A DNA stretch of 64,000 nucleotides from the NCBI RefSeq assembly GCF_016919445.1, contig NZ_CP070356.1, positions 4,467,502 through 4,531,501 on the forward strand, given 5' to 3'. The notes beneath the pieces were generated by a model that searched no databases, was not told where the DNA came from, and was given only the letters and a program-made list of their open reading frames with translations. Source of the stretch: Pseudomonas sp. PDNC002. Lineage in GTDB: Bacteria > Pseudomonadota > Gammaproteobacteria > Pseudomonadales > Pseudomonadaceae. Shown here in pieces: positions 18,195-26,303 of the stretch; position 1 is the first letter of the stretch; each line of letters opens with the position of its first letter. Made by a program: the position numbers and the translations under genes.

Positions 18195-19532
18195 TCAGCC
18201 GGCGCGGTAAACCGCTCGGGCATGACTGAAGGTGCGGAATCCGTCGATACCGTGGTAGGAGCCCATGCCGCTGTGGCCAACGCCGCCAAATGGCAGGTTC
18301 TCCAGGTTGGCGTGGTGCATCACGTCATTGAGTGTCACGCCGCCCGAACAGGTGCGGCTGAGCACCTGCTGCTCTTCGCCGGCATCGCTGCCGAACCAGT
18401 AGAGGGCCAGCGGACGCGAGCGGGCATTGATGAAGGCGATGGCGTCGTCGATGTGTCGATACGGCTTGATCGGTAGCAGCGGACCGAAGATTTCGTCCTG
18501 CATGACCTTCAGGGTGTCACCCGGATCACGCAGCAGCGTCGGTGCGATCTTGCGTGCGGCGCCAGAGAAGTCCTCGTCGGCTGGATTCAACTCCACCAGC
18601 GGTACGCCAGCGGCACGTGCTTCCGCCAGGTAACCCTGCAGGCGCTGGTAATGCCGCTCGTTGATGATCGAGGTGTAGTCCGGGTTGCCAGCCAGCGTCG
18701 GGAAGACCTTCGCCACTACGGCGTGGGCGATATCGATGAAGGCATCCATCGACTCTTCGGGTACGAACACATAGTCCGGTGCGACACAGAGTTGCCCGGC
18801 ATTCATCAACTTGCCCAGGGCGATCTTCCCGGCAGCTACCTTCAGGTCCGCGGTGCGGGAGATGATCGCCGGTGACTTGCCGCCCAGCTCAAGCGTAACC
18901 GGAACCAGGTTCTCCGCTGCCGCCAGCAGCACCTGCCGACCAATGCTGGCGGCGCCGGTGAACAGCAGGTGGTCGAACGGCTGGCGGCAGAAGGCCTGGC
19001 CGACTTCCGCCGCACCGGTAATCACCGCGACCTCTTCCTCGGCATAGACCTCGCGGATCATCTTCGCGATCAGCGCAGAGGTGAGCGGATTGAACTCCGA
19101 GGTCTTGATCATTACCCGGTTGCCTGCCGCCAGCGCTCCGGCCAGGCCCTTGAAGACCATGTTGGCCGGCACGTTCCAGGCGGTGACGATGCCCACCACA
19201 CCGAGCGGCTGATATTGCACCCAGCCCTCGCCCCGCGGCACTTGGCGAAGTTCCGGCTGCATCCAGCCGGCAAGCTCGGCGCGCGTCTGCTTGAGGGTGG
19301 CCAGCGGCGAAAGCACATCACTGTGGCGAGAAAAGGTGGGGCTGCGCTGGCCAAAATCGGCGGTCATCGCTTCGATCAATGGTTGCTCGTAGCGCACCAG
19401 CAGGTCGATGGCACGGTCGATCAGTTCGCAGCGCTGATCGGCGGTTAGCGGCGGATTGGCAAGGCTAGCGGCGCGCTGGCGAGCCAGGATGTCGCGAATG
19501 CCAGCTTCATCCGGATGCGGATTGGCGCTCAT
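18195..19532 (-). CDS. Aldehyde dehydrogenase (coniferyl-aldehyde dehydrogenase type)
   Basis: A 445-residue NAD(P)-dependent aldehyde dehydrogenase. Catalytic Glu is in VTLELGGKSPAII, and the nucleophile Cys in LMNAGQLCVAPDYVFV is at the family position. The short length, without the N-terminal extension of 500-residue ALDHs, and TADFGQRSP fit the CalB/fatty-aldehyde group. The ATG at 19532 has a strong AAGAGGAG ahead. It is the first gene of the operon, with an AAnAAnAA motif 13 bases upstream and the 17-bp palindrome about 120 bp upstream. Its likely role is oxidation of the aldehyde made by the adjacent alcohol dehydrogenase to a carboxylic acid for CoA activation. Confidence 0.92.
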   Translation of the reverse strand: MSANPHPDEAGIRDILARQRAASLANPPLTADQRCELIDRAIDLLVRYEQPLIEAMTADFGQRSPTFSRHSDVLSPLATLKQTRAELAGWMQPELRQVPRGEGWVQYQPLGVVGIVTAWNVPANMVFKGLAGALAAGNRVMIKTSEFNPLTSALIAKMIREVYAEEEVAVITGAAEVGQAFCRQPFDHLLFTGAASIGRQVLLAAAENLVPVTLELGGKSPAIISRTADLKVAAGKIALGKLMNAGQLCVAPDYVFVPEESMDAFIDIAHAVVAKVFPTLAGNPDYTSIINERHYQRLQGYLAEARAAGVPLVELNPADEDFSGAARKIAPTLLRDPGDTLKVMQDEIFGPLLPIKPYRHIDDAIAFINARSRPLALYWFGSDAGEEQQVLSRTCSGGVTLNDVMHHANLENLPFGGVGHSGMGSYHGIDGFRTFSHARAVYRAG

Positions 19533-19545
19533 TGCAGAACTCCTC

Positions 19546-19553
19546 TTGTTCTT
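19546..19553 (-). promoter_or_regulatory. AAnAAnAA motif (Crc/Hfq-type) at aldehyde dehydrogenase start
   Basis: The minus strand reads AAGAACAA, 13 bases upstream of the ATG and overlapping the ribosome-binding region. This is the catabolite-activity motif through which Hfq/Crc block translation in Pseudomonas. Confidence 0.5.
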
Positions 19554-19653
19554 GGTCGGTCCCGCGCAGCGGCCGGAATTCGGAGGTATTCCTGTTGTGG
19601 CGTGTGTGCCGGGGAGTGCTTGCAATGGTTCGCGTTTTGTCTGTAGGAACACG

Positions 19654-19670
19654 CCACCCAGATCAGGTGG
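19654..19670. promoter_or_regulatory. 17-bp palindrome, site A (candidate LuxR-type operator)
   Basis: CCACCCAGATCAGGTGG. It lies 121 bp upstream of the aldehyde dehydrogenase start and just after the regulator stop. Flanking G and C extend the arms to GCCACC/GGTGGC. It belongs to the same motif as sites B-E; a terminator role for the regulator gene is the alternative reading. Confidence 0.6.
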
Positions 19671-19689
19671 CAGCGTCTCCACGGGACGC

Positions 19690-22104
19690 TCAGGCCAGCA
19701 ATCCGCGAGCCTTCGCGCAGGCTATGGCCTGGGTGCGGCGGGTGGTCCCGAGCTTGGCGTTGATGTTCTTGGCGTGGTACTTGACGGTATTGACCGAGAG
19801 GAACAAGGCATCGGCGATTTCCTGGTTCGACAGGCCATTGGCCAGTTGCTCCAGCACGGCGGCCTCACGCGCGGTCAGTTCTTCCTGATAGCCAGCGGCG
19901 TCGGCGCCCTCGCTTTCGGCAGTCTCGTCTTGCCGTTGAAGGAACCCGAGCACCTGGGCCTGCAACTGGCGAAAGCCGTACCGCGAGCAATCACTGGCCA
20001 GCATCTGGAGACGCGTGCGCGATTGCGCTCGGCGCCCCAGGTGATGCTCCGCCTGCGCGACGAGCCACTGGATCTCGTGCGGCAGGGTTGGCGGCAACAG
20101 CGTTGACAGCTCGCCACCCACTGGGTACTGGCCGACCAGGGGACGAGAGGCTTCGAGCAACGCGCCCCACTGCGCCGAATGCGCGAGGAGCTTCAGCTCC
20201 TGCAACGCCAATGCGGGTTGATAACAGTCCTTGTCGATCAACCCACAATGCATGGCCCTTTCGCCCCGGCTCAGGTGCATCCGCGCCGCGGCAGTGTTGC
20301 CCCGCCGCGCGGCGACCTCGGCAAATCCCTGATAGACCAGCAGCAGGAAGGGAGCCGAACACTGGCGGGCATGGTGTTGCGCCGCACGCAGCGACTCCTC
20401 CGATTCGTCGATGTGCCCGCCCATGAGCATCAATTCGGCTCGGGCGATCAGCAGGCGCGCCAACACAGGGTCCCGTTCAAGTCCCGCGGCTATTCGACCA
20501 TCGAGGCTGTCCGTCAGCATCATCTCGGCTAGCTCGGCCTCCCCTGCGAGCATCAGGACCCGCAGACATTCCCCCTGAAGCAGCGCCTCGCTATCCAGGC
20601 AGCCTTGGCGACGCGCCTGCTCCAACGCGTCGCGCCATAGGCCAAGCGCCTCATCCAACCGGCCGGCAGCGGCCCGCACGCGCCCCAGCGTGAACTGGCA
20701 GAGCAACCGGGACAGCCAGTCCGCTGGCGAGAATCCCAGTTCCCCGAGCGCTTCGCGACAATGCCACTCGGCATCCCGGACCTCACCACGGAACGCATGC
20801 AAACCGCCCCTTAGCGCTTGCCAGTGCGCCAGCAACAAGCGATTGCCGGCACCGCTGGCAGCCGGCAGGAAACGCGCGAGGCATTCCAGGCTGCGTCCTG
20901 CCTCATCGAGCCGACCACTGAGCAGCAGTGCCAGCGTGCCCAGATAGACCAGCCTTGGAGTGCCCTGAACCAGGGTTTCCGGCAATTGCCGGCGCCAGTC
21001 GAGCACCTGGGCCAGATGTAGATCGGCCAATTGCCAGTTGGGCCGCAGGCGTTCGATGTAGCTCGCCGCCACTTCCGGCTGGCGCGCGCACAAGGCCTGG
21101 TCGATGGCGTCATGAAGATGGCCGGCGAGACTGAGCAGACGGCAGGCATGCAGGCGCAGCCGGGACAGCTCCGCTGGATCGATGCCCCCCTGTAGAACGC
21201 GCGCAACCAGTGGTTGCATGCGATACCACTTGCCGTCGCGATCCAGTGACTGGATGAAAACCTGCTGGTGCCGAAGCCGCATGAGTAGAAGCGCGCCACC
21301 ATTACCTTCCCAGAGCTGGGTGCAGAGCTCGGTGGAAAAGCGCGGCAAGTGGCAGAGACCGTGGAGTAGCCTCCTCTCCTCGTCGTCCAGGCGTGCAAGG
21401 ACGGTCCGCTGCAAGTATTCACGCAGCATGGCCTCGCCCTGCTGGCCCCCAGCGAGTAGCAGGCATGCGCCACCCCACCACCCAGCCGCCTGCTCCTGGA
21501 TACTCTCGCGCAGAGGATCGGAAATTTTCGGGGCGACATTGCTGCAGAGCGACTCATAGTCGAGATGCGACATCGCCAGGACATCAGGCCCCAGCTCCAG
21601 CAGTTCGCCCCTAAGGAGCAGACGCGGCAGGTCCCATGCTGGGCGTTGCCGGCAGCTGACCACCAGGCGCACACGGCTGGATGGCAGATCCAGCAACTGC
21701 TCGAACCAATTGTTCAGCTCGATGGAAAGATCGCCGGACAGGTCGTCCAGCAGTATTCGAATGGTGCAGCCAGGCAAGCTGAAGAAGCGCAACAGCCCCG
21801 ACGGGCTGGCGTAATTCGGCGCGTTCAGGCGGGTGGCGATATCCTGGCAAAGATCGTCGAGCGAGGGCGCACGACCATTCATTGGCATCCAGAGGGTTTG
21901 CTGGCCTGGCGCGGGCAGCCCGAAGCTTTCCCCCAGCAACACCGTCTTGCCGTACCCCGCCGGTGCGCACAGAAGGACCAGTCGCTGCTGACTATGCCCC
22001 AGGGAGCCTGCGAGCAGTGGACGCGGCACATGGTGATCCGGCAGTGCCGGAGAACCGGCGACATGCGTGTGTGCGCAGTATGAACTGACACCCAGAGCTT
22101 GCAT
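19690..22104 (-). CDS. LuxR-family regulator of MalT/AlkS (LAL) type, first copy
   Basis: About 804 residues. An N-terminal NTPase carries Walker A APAGYGKT (about 47-54) and Walker B RILLDDLSG. A long helical TPR-like sensor region follows, then a C-terminal LuxR helix-turn-helix (LTAREAAVLEQLANGLSNQEIADALFLSVNTVKYH). LAL regulators are ATP-dependent activators; AlkS and MalT are examples. The ATG at 22104 is chosen for the GAGG 7 bases ahead; an upstream GTG at 22155 would add 17 residues. It lies between the dehydrogenase operon and the DUF1329 gene, with the 17-bp palindrome about 100 bp ahead of its start. It is probably an activator of this block. Confidence 0.9.
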   Translation of the reverse strand: MQALGVSSYCAHTHVAGSPALPDHHVPRPLLAGSLGHSQQRLVLLCAPAGYGKTVLLGESFGLPAPGQQTLWMPMNGRAPSLDDLCQDIATRLNAPNYASPSGLLRFFSLPGCTIRILLDDLSGDLSIELNNWFEQLLDLPSSRVRLVVSCRQRPAWDLPRLLLRGELLELGPDVLAMSHLDYESLCSNVAPKISDPLRESIQEQAAGWWGGACLLLAGGQQGEAMLREYLQRTVLARLDDEERRLLHGLCHLPRFSTELCTQLWEGNGGALLLMRLRHQQVFIQSLDRDGKWYRMQPLVARVLQGGIDPAELSRLRLHACRLLSLAGHLHDAIDQALCARQPEVAASYIERLRPNWQLADLHLAQVLDWRRQLPETLVQGTPRLVYLGTLALLLSGRLDEAGRSLECLARFLPAASGAGNRLLLAHWQALRGGLHAFRGEVRDAEWHCREALGELGFSPADWLSRLLCQFTLGRVRAAAGRLDEALGLWRDALEQARRQGCLDSEALLQGECLRVLMLAGEAELAEMMLTDSLDGRIAAGLERDPVLARLLIARAELMLMGGHIDESEESLRAAQHHARQCSAPFLLLVYQGFAEVAARRGNTAAARMHLSRGERAMHCGLIDKDCYQPALALQELKLLAHSAQWGALLEASRPLVGQYPVGGELSTLLPPTLPHEIQWLVAQAEHHLGRRAQSRTRLQMLASDCSRYGFRQLQAQVLGFLQRQDETAESEGADAAGYQEELTAREAAVLEQLANGLSNQEIADALFLSVNTVKYHAKNINAKLGTTRRTQAIACAKARGLLA

Positions 22105-22206
22105 GATGGGCCTCGATCCACGGTAAGGAAGGAACAGCGGACGGTGCAGACGCACGGAAACGCGCTGAGTCTGAAACGATCCTGCGCAAGACCATGGAAA
22201 AAGACG

Positions 22207-22223
22207 CCACCCAAGTCAGGTGG
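22207..22223. promoter_or_regulatory. 17-bp palindrome, site B
   Basis: CCACCCAAGTCAGGTGG, differing from site A at two central bases only. It lies 103 bp upstream of the first LuxR regulator start, consistent with autoregulation. A separate terminator for the DUF1329 gene lies further upstream, so this palindrome is not needed for termination. Confidence 0.65.
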
Positions 22224-22268
22224 GCGTGGAGAAGTAGTGAGATTGGGATGAAGGTCACGCTAAAGAAG

Positions 22269-22292
22269 CCGGGGCAGGAGCGGATGCCCCGG
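22269..22292 (-). terminator. Terminator after DUF1302-DUF1329 pair
   Basis: An 8-bp stem CCGGGGCA / TGCCCCGG with an 8-nt loop lies 50 bases after the DUF1329 stop. On the minus strand it is followed by the T-rich CTTCTTTAG. Confidence 0.65.
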
Positions 22293-22341
22293 CGTAGAGG
22301 AGCGGCGAATGACACTGCATCGCCGCCTCTTAGTTCGTGTA

Positions 22342-23709
22342 TCAGCGAATCCCGGCGTTGCGCAGGGCTGCGGGGGTGAAGTCGTTCATGCTGTAGTTCT
22401 GGTCGTACTGCGTGGCTTTCTTCGACTCGTTGGTCATGCCGAATACCAGGTAGCGCCCAGCGACGACGTCATACAGGGCCTGGACCGCGTACAGGCTGAT
22501 GCCATGCTGATAGTCGTTGACCTGATAGCCCTCGCCCACGCGCCACAGTTGGCCACGGCCATCGTAGTGATCGACTTCCAGCAGCGACCAGGTGTCCTCG
22601 TCGAAGTACATATGGCGCTTGGCGTAGATATGACGCTGGCCGGGCTTAAGCGTGCCCTCGACTTCCCAGACGCGATGCAGTTCGTAGCGCGTCAGGTCCT
22701 GGTTGATGTGGCCGGGCTTGAGAATGTCGGCGTACTTCACCTGCGGTGACCACAACCGGTAGTTGTTGTAGGGCACGTACATCTCGCGCTTTCCAAGCAG
22801 CTTCCACTCGTAGCGATCCGGCGAGCCGTTGTACATGTCGGCGTTGTCCGCGGTTCGCAGGCCGTCTGCCGCTGTCCCCGGCCCGTCATAGGCAACCTGT
22901 GGCGCACGACGTACCCGGCGCTGGCCGGCGTTGTAGGACCAGGCATTGCGCGGTTCCTTGACCTGATCGGTGGTTTCATAAACCAGCAGCACGTTACCGG
23001 CCATGCGCGACGGCGCCGTCACTTCCTGGCGCAGCAGGAAGAGATAGTCACCTACCTTTTTCGGATCGAAATCCTTCATCAGGGATGGAATACCAACGTT
23101 CTGCTGCAGCGACACGATGGTGTAGTCGCCATTCACCTGGGGCGTGGCCTGGGCAATCTGCTGGGTATAGTTGGTACCGCGGTAGCGCGTCTCGTGGTTC
23201 CACACGATCTCCACGCCCGTCTTGGGGATGGGGAACGGATAGTAGTGTCCGACGAGATTGGCGATGCCATCACCGCCGTTGATCAACTCGGCGCTCGCGG
23301 CGCTCTTCTTCGCCGCCTCGTAGATATCCTCGGGCGAAGATGCGCTACGACGAGTCGGATAGACCGGAATCTTGTAAGTGTCCGGGTAGCGCTTGAACAT
23401 GGCCAGTTGGCCAGGCGTCAGCTTGTCCTTGTACTGATCGACGTTCGCCGGTGTGATGACGAACAAGGGCTTGTCGCCGGCGTAGGGATCTCCGAGGAAA
23501 CCGTTGCCGTCCAAGGCGGCGGCGCCGGGCTTCAGCCCGCCAGTCCAGGCAGGAATACTGCCATCGGCGTTACCGGCCTTCTCGCCGCCCAGCGGGGTCA
23601 GGGAAGTTCCGAGCTTGGCGATCTCTTCGGGAGAGATCGCCGCCATCACGCCTGTGGCCAACAGCGACAGCGCGAGTGCGCTAGATTGCAGAAGTAGGAT
23701 TTTTTTCAT
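22342..23709 (-). CDS. DUF1329 envelope protein, first copy
   Basis: 455 residues. An N-terminal signal peptide (MKKILLLQ..., hydrophobic core, VMA cleavage near residue 23) is followed by the DUF1329 hallmark TPLGGEKAGNADGSIPAWTGG and the long LolA/LolB-like domain (ELHRVWEVEGTLKPGQRHIYAKRHMYFDEDTW). DUF1329 proteins are exported and nearly always encoded beside DUF1302 proteins in clusters for hydrophobic compounds. A role in moving a lipophilic substrate between envelope layers is suspected, not proven. It is the second gene after DUF1302, gap 20 bp. A paralogue lies at 60.8-62.2 kb. Confidence 0.9.
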   Translation of the reverse strand: MKKILLLQSSALALSLLATGVMAAISPEEIAKLGTSLTPLGGEKAGNADGSIPAWTGGLKPGAAALDGNGFLGDPYAGDKPLFVITPANVDQYKDKLTPGQLAMFKRYPDTYKIPVYPTRRSASSPEDIYEAAKKSAASAELINGGDGIANLVGHYYPFPIPKTGVEIVWNHETRYRGTNYTQQIAQATPQVNGDYTIVSLQQNVGIPSLMKDFDPKKVGDYLFLLRQEVTAPSRMAGNVLLVYETTDQVKEPRNAWSYNAGQRRVRRAPQVAYDGPGTAADGLRTADNADMYNGSPDRYEWKLLGKREMYVPYNNYRLWSPQVKYADILKPGHINQDLTRYELHRVWEVEGTLKPGQRHIYAKRHMYFDEDTWSLLEVDHYDGRGQLWRVGEGYQVNDYQHGISLYAVQALYDVVAGRYLVFGMTNESKKATQYDQNYSMNDFTPAALRNAGIR

Positions 23710-23729
23710 GGAGTTCTGCCTTTGGACGA

Positions 23730-25586
23730 TCAGAAGTTCACGCCAAAGCTGAGCGAAACGAAGTCCCGGTCAGTCATGGTGTTGTATTCGCCATCGAAGT
23801 AGTTGGTGTAACTGAGGCTGGCGGTATAGGTGTTCAGGTAGTCGGCATCCAGCCCCAGGCTGATGGCTTTGGCACCTTCCTCGAAGTTCGGGCCGCGCCC
23901 TTCCACGTCGTGGGACCAGGCCATGTTCGGCTTGAGGTTTATCCCGGCGAAGACGTTCGGGTAATCGAGCACGCCGCGCAGGCGGTAGCCCCACGAGTTG
24001 GTGGAGTAGAAACCGTGGCTGTTGCATTTCTGGGCCGGGTTGCTGGCGTTAGGCAGCCCCTGGTTGGTGCCGGCGCAACTCGCGGCGCCCGCCGTTCCAG
24101 GGAGAATGCCGGAGCCGAACGCGGGGTTGCGGCCAAAGCGGATGTCCGTGCCATCGGTATCACCCAGGCCATTGATGCGGTTGTAGCCAACCTCGCCGAT
24201 CAGTGTCAGGCGCTCGGAGCCCATCACCTGGTCGAAGAACTGGGTCGCCGTGACCTGGCTCTGCAACACCGGCATGCGCTTGTAGCCATTGATCACACCA
24301 CCGCGCGGCACATCCGCGACATAACCACTGGTAACCAGGGGCGACAAGCCGACGGTCCCGGGCACGTTGGTCGTGGCGCTGAGCAGGTCCGCGGTGTTGA
24401 TCTGCAATGGCATGTTCGGCCGGTAGCTCAACTCGCCGCCGAGCGACGTGCCGCCGATGTTGGTCTGGAAGCTCAGGCCATAGAGACGGATGTCCTCCGG
24501 ATAGTCGATGAAGTAGCCGGCATTACGCGGCACGTTCAGCGCATTGGGCGGCGAACCGGCACCCGTGGTTCGAACGGTGCTCAGGAACGGGTTGCGGCTG
24601 TGGTAGTTCATCGCGTAGGCCGCCAGCTCGGTATCGTTCAGGTCCGGGATGAACCAGCGCAGCGCCAGACCGAACTGGCCGCTATCGCGCGCATCGTTGT
24701 CCTTGACCCGGGGGATGTAGACGTCGTCCAGCCCACGCCCAACGGCCAGTGCGCTACCTGTGTTGCTGGCCTTGCCGGGCGCCAGATCGAGACCGGACAC
24801 CACCAGGCGGTCGTTGCATCCCTTCGGGATACCGTCGTTGCCGAAGAAGGTGCCGCAGTTGTCGGCGACCGTCTTGTCCCACTCCAGCTGGTAGAACGCT
24901 TCGGCGTTGACGTTCTCGATCAGCCCTTGGGAGATGTAGAACATGTTGACCGGAACCAGGCCTTCCTTGATCTCGGAGCCCGGGCGCCGCAGAGCGGCAA
25001 CATCGACCGGGTTGATCGAGTTGATGCCGTTCTGGATGAAGGTGCTTTCCCCCCAGCTCACCACCTGCTTGCCGAGGCGGACGTTGCCTGGCAGGTCGCC
25101 CAGCGAGTAGTTGTGATAGAGGAAGCTGTCGAGGAACATCGCGCCGGACGATTTCGCCGCGCGATCACGACCGTGGTCGTCGATGTCGTAGAAGTGCTGG
25201 CTGCCATCTTTGAGTTCAGCGTCATACCAGTACTTGCCGCGGACGAAGGCGCCACTGTCACCGTACTTGAGCTCCAGGTCATGGAGGCCCTTGAAGATGG
25301 TCGAGAAATTCTCGCCGCTCCGGAAGTTCAGGCGGCCGTCATCGACGGTTCGCGAGGACGACTTTCCGCCCTTCACACCCACGGAGTTGAAGTTGGAGAT
25401 GAACTGTTTGTCGGGAGCCTGCGTGGACCAACTGCCCCCGACGGACAGCGAGGAATCGAACTTACCTTCGATTTCACCAATGTTGAAATCGATGGCGCTG
25501 GCCGGCGAACCGACGCCCAGGGCGACGGCGGCGGCCAGCAGCTGCAACTGCGGCTGAAAAATTCCGCGTCTTGTTGTTCTTGTCAT
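23730..25586 (-). CDS. DUF1302 outer-membrane protein, first copy
   Basis: 618 residues. A signal peptide ending in PASA (about residue 31) is followed by alternating amphipathic strands with conserved blocks (GLHDLELKYGDSGAFVRGKYWYD, VVSWGESTFIQNGINSINPVDVAALRRPGSE). The C-terminus ends in Phe (FVSLSFGVNF), the usual beta-barrel signal. The family is thought to form an outer-membrane barrel for hydrophobic substrates. Codons 2-5 carry an AAnAAnAAnAA motif. It leads a two-gene operon with the DUF1329 gene; a dyad ATTCACCCGATTGGGTAAT lies 65 bp upstream of the start. Confidence 0.9.
   Translation of the reverse strand: MTRTTRRGIFQPQLQLLAAAVALGVGSPASAIDFNIGEIEGKFDSSLSVGGSWSTQAPDKQFISNFNSVGVKGGKSSSRTVDDGRLNFRSGENFSTIFKGLHDLELKYGDSGAFVRGKYWYDAELKDGSQHFYDIDDHGRDRAAKSSGAMFLDSFLYHNYSLGDLPGNVRLGKQVVSWGESTFIQNGINSINPVDVAALRRPGSEIKEGLVPVNMFYISQGLIENVNAEAFYQLEWDKTVADNCGTFFGNDGIPKGCNDRLVVSGLDLAPGKASNTGSALAVGRGLDDVYIPRVKDNDARDSGQFGLALRWFIPDLNDTELAAYAMNYHSRNPFLSTVRTTGAGSPPNALNVPRNAGYFIDYPEDIRLYGLSFQTNIGGTSLGGELSYRPNMPLQINTADLLSATTNVPGTVGLSPLVTSGYVADVPRGGVINGYKRMPVLQSQVTATQFFDQVMGSERLTLIGEVGYNRINGLGDTDGTDIRFGRNPAFGSGILPGTAGAASCAGTNQGLPNASNPAQKCNSHGFYSTNSWGYRLRGVLDYPNVFAGINLKPNMAWSHDVEGRGPNFEEGAKAISLGLDADYLNTYTASLSYTNYFDGEYNTMTDRDFVSLSFGVNF
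25571..25581 (-). promoter_or_regulatory. AAnAAnAAnAA motif (Crc/Hfq-type) in DUF1302 codons 2-5
   Basis: The minus strand reads AAGAACAACAA directly after the start codon, a four-repeat match placed where Hfq/Crc binding blocks ribosomes. Confidence 0.55.
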
Positions 25587-25650
25587 GCGGCGCTCCGAAA
25601 GCGGATCTGTGTTGGGAGACCAGATGCTATCGAGGCGCCTTGCACAGCCA

Positions 25651-25669
25651 ATTCACCCGATTGGGTAAT
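25651..25669. promoter_or_regulatory. Variant dyad upstream of DUF1302
   Basis: ATTCACCCGATTGGGTAAT has the CACCC/GGGT arms of the 17-bp motif but with one base less between them and A/T outside. It lies 65 bp upstream of the DUF1302 start. It could be a weaker or different site; the call rests on symmetry and position only. Confidence 0.35.
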
Positions 25670-25809
25670 TCTTTCAGACGAAATTCGGCGCGCTGGATGC
25701 CCATTGCTTCGGCTAGGAAAAGATGCGTTACCAAGAGTGACAACGTGCTACCAAACCCGCGCGCCAGAGCCTTTCCAAACACGAAACAAGCACCCCTGAA
25801 AATGATAAC

Positions 25810-25833
25810 GCCCCACCGGATTACCGGTGGGGC
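25810..25833 (-). terminator. Terminator of the 12-gene racemase-to-thioesterase operon
   Basis: GCCCCACCGG-ATTA-CCGGTGGGGC is a perfect 10-bp stem, about 30 bases after the thioesterase stop. On the minus strand it is followed by GTTATCATTTTC. Arm spacing differs from the 17-bp operator motif by one base, and the position fits a terminator. Confidence 0.75.
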
Positions 25834-25862
25834 GCTGGGTGCTTCGTGGGACGTTGTGCGAC

Positions 25863-26303
25863 TCAGGATCGAGGCGGAACCTTACCCTTCCAGATGGTGA
25901 AGATACCTGTGGCTCTCAGCACCGTTCGATCGCCGACTTTCAACAGGCAATCGGCGTTGGCGAAACTGCTGCCGAACTTGAGTATCTGCACATGTGCCTC
26001 GAGCCAGTCGCCCTCCCGGACAGCACCCAGGTAGTCGAGGCTGAGGCTGACGGTGATGGGCGGAACTTCGAGTCCATACTGGCGCTTGAACACTACGCCG
26101 AAGGCAGAATCCGCCAGGGTGGCGAGGAACCCGCCGTGCACGATGCGCACACTGTTGAGTAAATGCTCACCAATGCGCACACCCAGCACCGGCAGTTCGT
26201 CATGCAGGTAGAAACCACCACAGTAGCGAACGAAGCCCGGCGGGGTCGGCAGCACCGAAAATCCCGAAGGAACGGACTCCAGAACTGGGCTGGTGACGCT
26301 CAT
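25863..26303 (-). CDS. PaaI-type hotdog-fold acyl-CoA thioesterase
   Basis: 146 residues with the hotdog signature HGGFLATLADSAFG (about 59-72) and DYLGAVREGDWLEAHVQ, as in PaaI/YbgC-like thioesterases. It would hydrolyse acyl-CoAs and release trapped CoA when beta-oxidation stalls. The ATG at 26303 shares its A with the TGA of the preceding ligase (TGATG), so the two are translationally coupled. It is the last gene of the operon. Confidence 0.85.
   Translation of the reverse strand: MSVTSPVLESVPSGFSVLPTPPGFVRYCGGFYLHDELPVLGVRIGEHLLNSVRIVHGGFLATLADSAFGVVFKRQYGLEVPPITVSLSLDYLGAVREGDWLEAHVQILKFGSSFANADCLLKVGDRTVLRATGIFTIWKGKVPPRS

Noticed and set aside
25810-25833. A further copy of the 17-bp operator motif
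   Set aside because: The arms are one base further apart, the stem extends to 10 bp, and it lies directly after the operon's last stop; a terminator explains it better.
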